Assembly: GCA_937944295.1 (NCBI GenBank) | Contig: CALDZL010000145.1 | Location: 1-34,165, forward strand | DNA length: 34,165 nt | Origin: an uncultured Sphingorhabdus sp. | Lineage (GTDB): Bacteria > Pseudomonadota > Alphaproteobacteria > Sphingomonadales > Sphingomonadaceae | Direction: 5' to 3' | Shown: positions 30,680-34,165 of the stretch, piece after piece | Layout of the letters: each line of letters opens with the position of its first letter | How positions within the stretch are numbered: the first letter of the stretch is position 1 | Made by a program: the position numbers and the translations under genes | Notes under the pieces: model-generated | Seen by the model: only the letters and a program-made list of their open reading frames with translations | Databases searched by the model: none | What the model was told of the DNA's origin: nothing

Positions 30680-31870
30680 TTAGTCTTCCCTTAAAGCTTT
30701 TTTCGCTGCATTATTGCCTTTGATCCAAGCTTTTTCTATCTGTGTTGTGTCCGCAAGAAAAAACTCCCTACCTAAGGATTCACCTGTGGGAGTTTTGCAT
30801 AAATGCTTATGCATTACTTTTTCGCCAGCCTTAGCATCATCCGAACAGGGGTAAGCGTTAAACTTAGAAATAACACCTGAATACATTACTTCCCAATGAA
30901 AAGCACATTCTGGTAAAGCTCTATTAAAATCTCTGCATCTCGAATTTGGGTCCTTAGAAAAACCCGCTTTCACAACTAATTTATTATTGACTTCACGGTC
31001 CAAAAAGGCATCTGTATCGCCGCATAGTTTCAAGATATAGAGATGCTTTGGTCCTTCAGATTCTCTAACAACAAATGATTTTTTCGATACGGGTCCTGCC
31101 TTACTGGTTTTTAAGATTTCCTTGGCATTTGCGACGGTTGAATGAATAATTTTTCCGTCACCGTAAACCTCAACTTCTTCTAAATCGAATTTTTTAATAT
31201 TTTGGGCTTCACTTTTTTTTAGCTTTACTCCACGAGAACCAATATGCTGCCACGCGCCACTTTCGGTAGACAAAGGTGCCAATTCACTAACATCAATCAT
31301 AGTATCATCGGTTACTCGCCAAGCCCGAATGACTTTTACACCATAATTCCAGCTGTCTCTATATTCTGGATCATTATCTTTCTGTTCCCATGCAGATGGC
31401 GACATATAGTCTTTTGATGGACCAATCTCATGGGAGCATTGTAGTATACCAATAATTTTTTTCCAGTCCTGACTATTTTGATTTGAATTATATATAACCA
31501 CCAAAACCCCAGGTTCACTACCATTCAGAAATCTCTGTCTTTTACTCTCATCTGAAAAACCAAGGACGCCCCATTCTTCTGGACCAAAGCCATAAAAACT
31601 AGTCAACCAAACATTCGATGTTTTTCGTTTCAAAGCAGCAATTGGCAGCATAACAGGGTTGTTTTTGCGTCCATTTTTATGGGCGTGAACAAAAGCCTCT
31701 ACGCATCCGTAAGTCTTTACAATCAATGTAGGTACGATATGACTTGAAATACGCCCATCTGTGTCCCAATCATGGGCGGATATCATTTTTTTGAGGTTGC
31801 CATATTGCTCATTTGCAATGCGCATAATCTCTTGACGGTCCCATCCGGGGTTACGCGGATCTTCACTCAT
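30680..31870 (-). CDS. Protein with C-terminal GIY-YIG/T5orf172-like domain
   Basis: C-terminal KHLYILKLCGDTDAFLDREVNNKLVVKAGFSKDPNSRCRDFNRALPECAFHWEV...DDAKAGEKVMHKHLCKTPTGESLGREFFLAD matches the MUG113/T5orf172 pattern (YIL..VKxGxSxDPxxRxxxFN..AExxxHxxL..REFF). N-terminal about 260 aa unassigned. Confidence 0.7.
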   Translation of the reverse strand: MSEDPRNPGWDRQEIMRIANEQYGNLKKMISAHDWDTDGRISSHIVPTLIVKTYGCVEAFVHAHKNGRKNNPVMLPIAALKRKTSNVWLTSFYGFGPEEWGVLGFSDESKRQRFLNGSEPGVLVVIYNSNQNSQDWKKIIGILQCSHEIGPSKDYMSPSAWEQKDNDPEYRDSWNYGVKVIRAWRVTDDTMIDVSELAPLSTESGAWQHIGSRGVKLKKSEAQNIKKFDLEEVEVYGDGKIIHSTVANAKEILKTSKAGPVSKKSFVVRESEGPKHLYILKLCGDTDAFLDREVNNKLVVKAGFSKDPNSRCRDFNRALPECAFHWEVMYSGVISKFNAYPCSDDAKAGEKVMHKHLCKTPTGESLGREFFLADTTQIEKAWIKGNNAAKKALRED

Positions 31871-31938
31871 GCGGCTTTGCCTTTCGTCATTTAGGTATAG
31901 AGTTAGAATAATTTTTTGAGGCGCTCGGTATCATTTTT
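31867..31938 (-). repeat. Decayed duplicate of the methyltransferase 3' terminus (copy B)
   Basis: Reads KNDTERLKKLF*LYT*MTKGKAA* on the minus strand; 58/72 nt match by hand alignment to 32563-32634; two in-frame stops. Confidence 0.9.
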
Positions 31939-32566
31939 TTACCTCGTTAGCATTCGATGTCATTTGTTCATTTATGTCGGCATTATGACTTCTCTGATTT
32001 TCGATATTTTCTAGTTTTTCCTCAAGGTAGACCTTCATATCCCAATCTTCATTCCAAAACATAGGAAGCTTTACTGGCAGATTGAACTCTTCTCTTAGCA
32101 ATCTAGATAGATCTAGAGCTTCTAGACCAAGTCTTGCGTAGCCTTCTTGACGAGCCGTAAAAATTTCATCGTAATATGGAAAAGATGCCCAATCCGCTGA
32201 CGCAGAAATATATTTATCGGTAACTCTTGCAGTCTCTGACAACTTTAAGGAACGATACATACCGTCAAAACTGATGGATTTCCAATCAATATCATTTGGA
32301 AATGTTAGTGGTTCAGGACACGAAACTTGGACTATATAATATTCTACCCCATTCTCATCTCTACCTGCTGGACGCCCCTGTGAGGTGCCATTATCAGAAA
32401 CGACTTCTGAGCACTTGTCTGCATACTCATCCAACATAGATATAATACGAACTGCCGATACTCGACCATTTTCTTGACGATTTCTGCGTCTGTGCCATTC
32501 CTCTTTAATCCAAGGTATTGAAGTGCCGATTAAAACGCCCAGAAAACCGAATAAAGCCTCCATCAT
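31931..32566 (-). CDS. Hypothetical membrane-anchored protein (orphan cassette gene)
   Basis: MMEALFGFLGVLIGTSIPWIKEEWHRRRNRQENG (N-terminal TM then basic stretch), soluble acidic remainder; ATGA overlap with the methyltransferase stop. Confidence 0.75.
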   Translation of the reverse strand: MMEALFGFLGVLIGTSIPWIKEEWHRRRNRQENGRVSAVRIISMLDEYADKCSEVVSDNGTSQGRPAGRDENGVEYYIVQVSCPEPLTFPNDIDWKSISFDGMYRSLKLSETARVTDKYISASADWASFPYYDEIFTARQEGYARLGLEALDLSRLLREEFNLPVKLPMFWNEDWDMKVYLEEKLENIENQRSHNADINEQMTSNANEVKK

Positions 32567-32634
32567 GCAGCCTTTTCGCTGGTCATTTTGGTGTAAAGTT
32601 CGAATAATTTTTCGAGGCGTTCGGTATCGTTTTT
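32563..32634 (-). repeat. Methyltransferase 3' terminus, intact copy A of the duplication
   Basis: Encodes KNDTERLEKLFELYTKMTSEKAA*, matched by copy B at 31867-31938 (18/23 residues identical). Confidence 0.9.
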
Positions 32635-34165
32635 GAAGCGGCGGCCGATATAGATACGTTCCAGCACCTCATCATTGGCATCATGGGCGCGGCGCAGATC
32701 ATCAGGCATTTTTTCGGGATCATAAAGATCGGCGATGGTGGCGGGATAATGGGCTTCGCGGGCCAGCAGGATATTCTCGGCGCAGCGGGTTAGGTCGGCC
32801 TTATTCTGCTCGGTCAGCTTGGGTACAGGGAAGGTGTTCCAGCCTAGGGTGTTAGAATAGCGAAAATCAGTTTTCAGTTTGCCGCACACGGTAGCGATCC
32901 AAACCAGATGGATGCGCGAGGCGATCAGCGCCATATTCCAGAGCGGTGCATCATAGAGGGCAAACGCTGCATCCTGCATAATCGCGTCTCCATTCAACAA
33001 ACCGATAGGCAAGTAAGGTCTATTCTCAGAGCTGACACGGGGAACAGCCATTACCCACTTTTCTGCCGTGACTTGATCACGAAACCGATAAGGTGTTGCA
33101 GCCAACTTCTGAGCCGCTTGGTCTCGCGTTGCGGCCCGTCGCGCCTTTTCAACCTCATTTATTCTAACTGCTATCGGGTCTATAGCCCTCGCCTTTTCAA
33201 TATCTTCAGCTTCGATCCAAAGACACGCTCGTGGCGTTGCTGAGATAAATTCTCTTGAGCCAAATAACGGACGAACAAACTTCGCGGCTTCGGGATAGGT
33301 TTCTACCAATTCCCGGCCTTCTTGATGTGAAAAAATAAGGGCTGCGCCATAATAGGGATGATTACCAAACTGCATAACTGCACGATCATCAATTGGCTTC
33401 GAGCGTTTCAATAATTCAACATTCGGAGCAGCAACCAGATAGGCGTTGATGTTGTCTACCTCTTTTGAAACCGCTCCACCTTCGTCAGCTAGCGAAAAAA
33501 GCTTTCGAGCTGTTCCAAGCTGGTTGGAAACTGATATAATCGCAACGGTCACACCGGCATTATGACTAGCGAGGTTTGCCCATTTGAAACTGGTATGAGC
33601 AAAAGCGATCTTGTGCCCTGTTTCGAATATTAACGGCCAGAGAATTGGCACTTGCTGGCCTTGGCAAATGCTATTGGTAGACACAAATGCGGATACTGTT
33701 GGTGTATGAAATCCATAGTCAGCGGCTTTAACAAACCATCCCGCAACATAATCGAGGGATTTCCAGCCCTTGATACGTCCGTCAAAAACTCGTCCGAGAT
33801 CGTCCTTTTGCGCTTTAGATTGCCATTTCGATCCCAAATATGGGGGATTCCCGCAAATATAGGTTTCGCCGCCCTCATTATCAAAATCAATCTCGCTCTG
33901 GTCGAGCGGTGTTTCAAACAAATCATCGCCCGTCACTTTGACGCCTGATCCTGTGGGCGGGCAGATATTGAGCCAATCGAGGCGCAGCGCATTGCCGCAG
34001 GTGATCCAATTTTCGCTATCCAGCGGCAAGAAATTGGCTAAGGCTTCTTGTTGTCCGCGATAGGTCACATCGCATTGATACTCCGCAATGATAAGCGCAA
34101 GCCTTGCAATCTCGGCGGGAAAATCGCGCAATTCTATCCCGCGAAAATTGGTCAGGGGCATATCC
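32563..34165 (-). CDS. Class I SAM-dependent DNA methyltransferase (MmeI/YeeA-like), N-terminus outside window
   Basis: FRGIELRDFPAEIARLALIIAEYQ, motif IV CGNPPYLGSKWQSKAQKDDLGRVF, AFVSTNSICQGQQVPILWPLIFETGHKIAFAHTSFKWANLASHNAGVTVAIISVS. The Met at 34161 is probably internal because SAM-binding motif I is not in the window. Confidence 0.88.
   Translation of the reverse strand, partial: DMPLTNFRGIELRDFPAEIARLALIIAEYQCDVTYRGQQEALANFLPLDSENWITCGNALRLDWLNICPPTGSGVKVTGDDLFETPLDQSEIDFDNEGGETYICGNPPYLGSKWQSKAQKDDLGRVFDGRIKGWKSLDYVAGWFVKAADYGFHTPTVSAFVSTNSICQGQQVPILWPLIFETGHKIAFAHTSFKWANLASHNAGVTVAIISVSNQLGTARKLFSLADEGGAVSKEVDNINAYLVAAPNVELLKRSKPIDDRAVMQFGNHPYYGAALIFSHQEGRELVETYPEAAKFVRPLFGSREFISATPRACLWIEAEDIEKARAIDPIAVRINEVEKARRAATRDQAAQKLAATPYRFRDQVTAEKWVMAVPRVSSENRPYLPIGLLNGDAIMQDAAFALYDAPLWNMALIASRIHLVWIATVCGKLKTDFRYSNTLGWNTFPVPKLTEQNKADLTRCAENILLAREAHYPATIADLYDPEKMPDDLRRAHDANDEVLERIYIGRRFKNDTERLEKLFELYTKMTSEKAA

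Noticed and set aside
1-34165. CRISPR arrays, rRNA or tRNA genes
   Set aside because: No regularly spaced direct repeats and no tRNA/rRNA-like segments were noticed; not exhaustively testable without tools.

Overview
The window reads as a chromosomal segment of an alphaproteobacterium, probably Sphingomonadales, judging from gene content, codon usage and a 'CGTCATGCTGAAC.TGTTTCAGCATC' repeat. Positions 1-26.7 kb are mostly housekeeping. They carry a Fur-box-preceded catecholate-type TonB siderophore receptor, ald with a divergent Lrp/AsnC regulator, a tandem retropepsin-like protease, GST, trhO, a CPA1 antiporter, a YggS-type protein, thiamine-phosphate synthase, DUF3576-leuS-lptE-holA, a DUF4402 protein, msrB and a PBP1A. 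A long, translationally coupled suf operon follows, with several non-suf passenger genes. Positions 26.7-27.4 kb are a graveyard of decayed IS5-like and IS200/Y1 transposases. From 27.4 kb to the window edge there is a tight minus-strand operon that looks like an accessory restriction/defence island. It encodes an MmeI/YeeA-type DNA methyltransferase (cut by the window edge), a membrane-anchored orphan, a GIY-YIG/T5orf172-like protein, an SF2 helicase and a second GIY-YIG/T5orf172-like nuclease. The strongest unusual signal is a decayed 72-bp copy of the methyltransferase 3' end (KNDTERLxKLFxLYTxMTxxKAA) on the far side of the orphan gene. It indicates that the orphan is a cassette inserted between the methyltransferase and the downstream gene, with the same ATGA stop/start junction on both sides.
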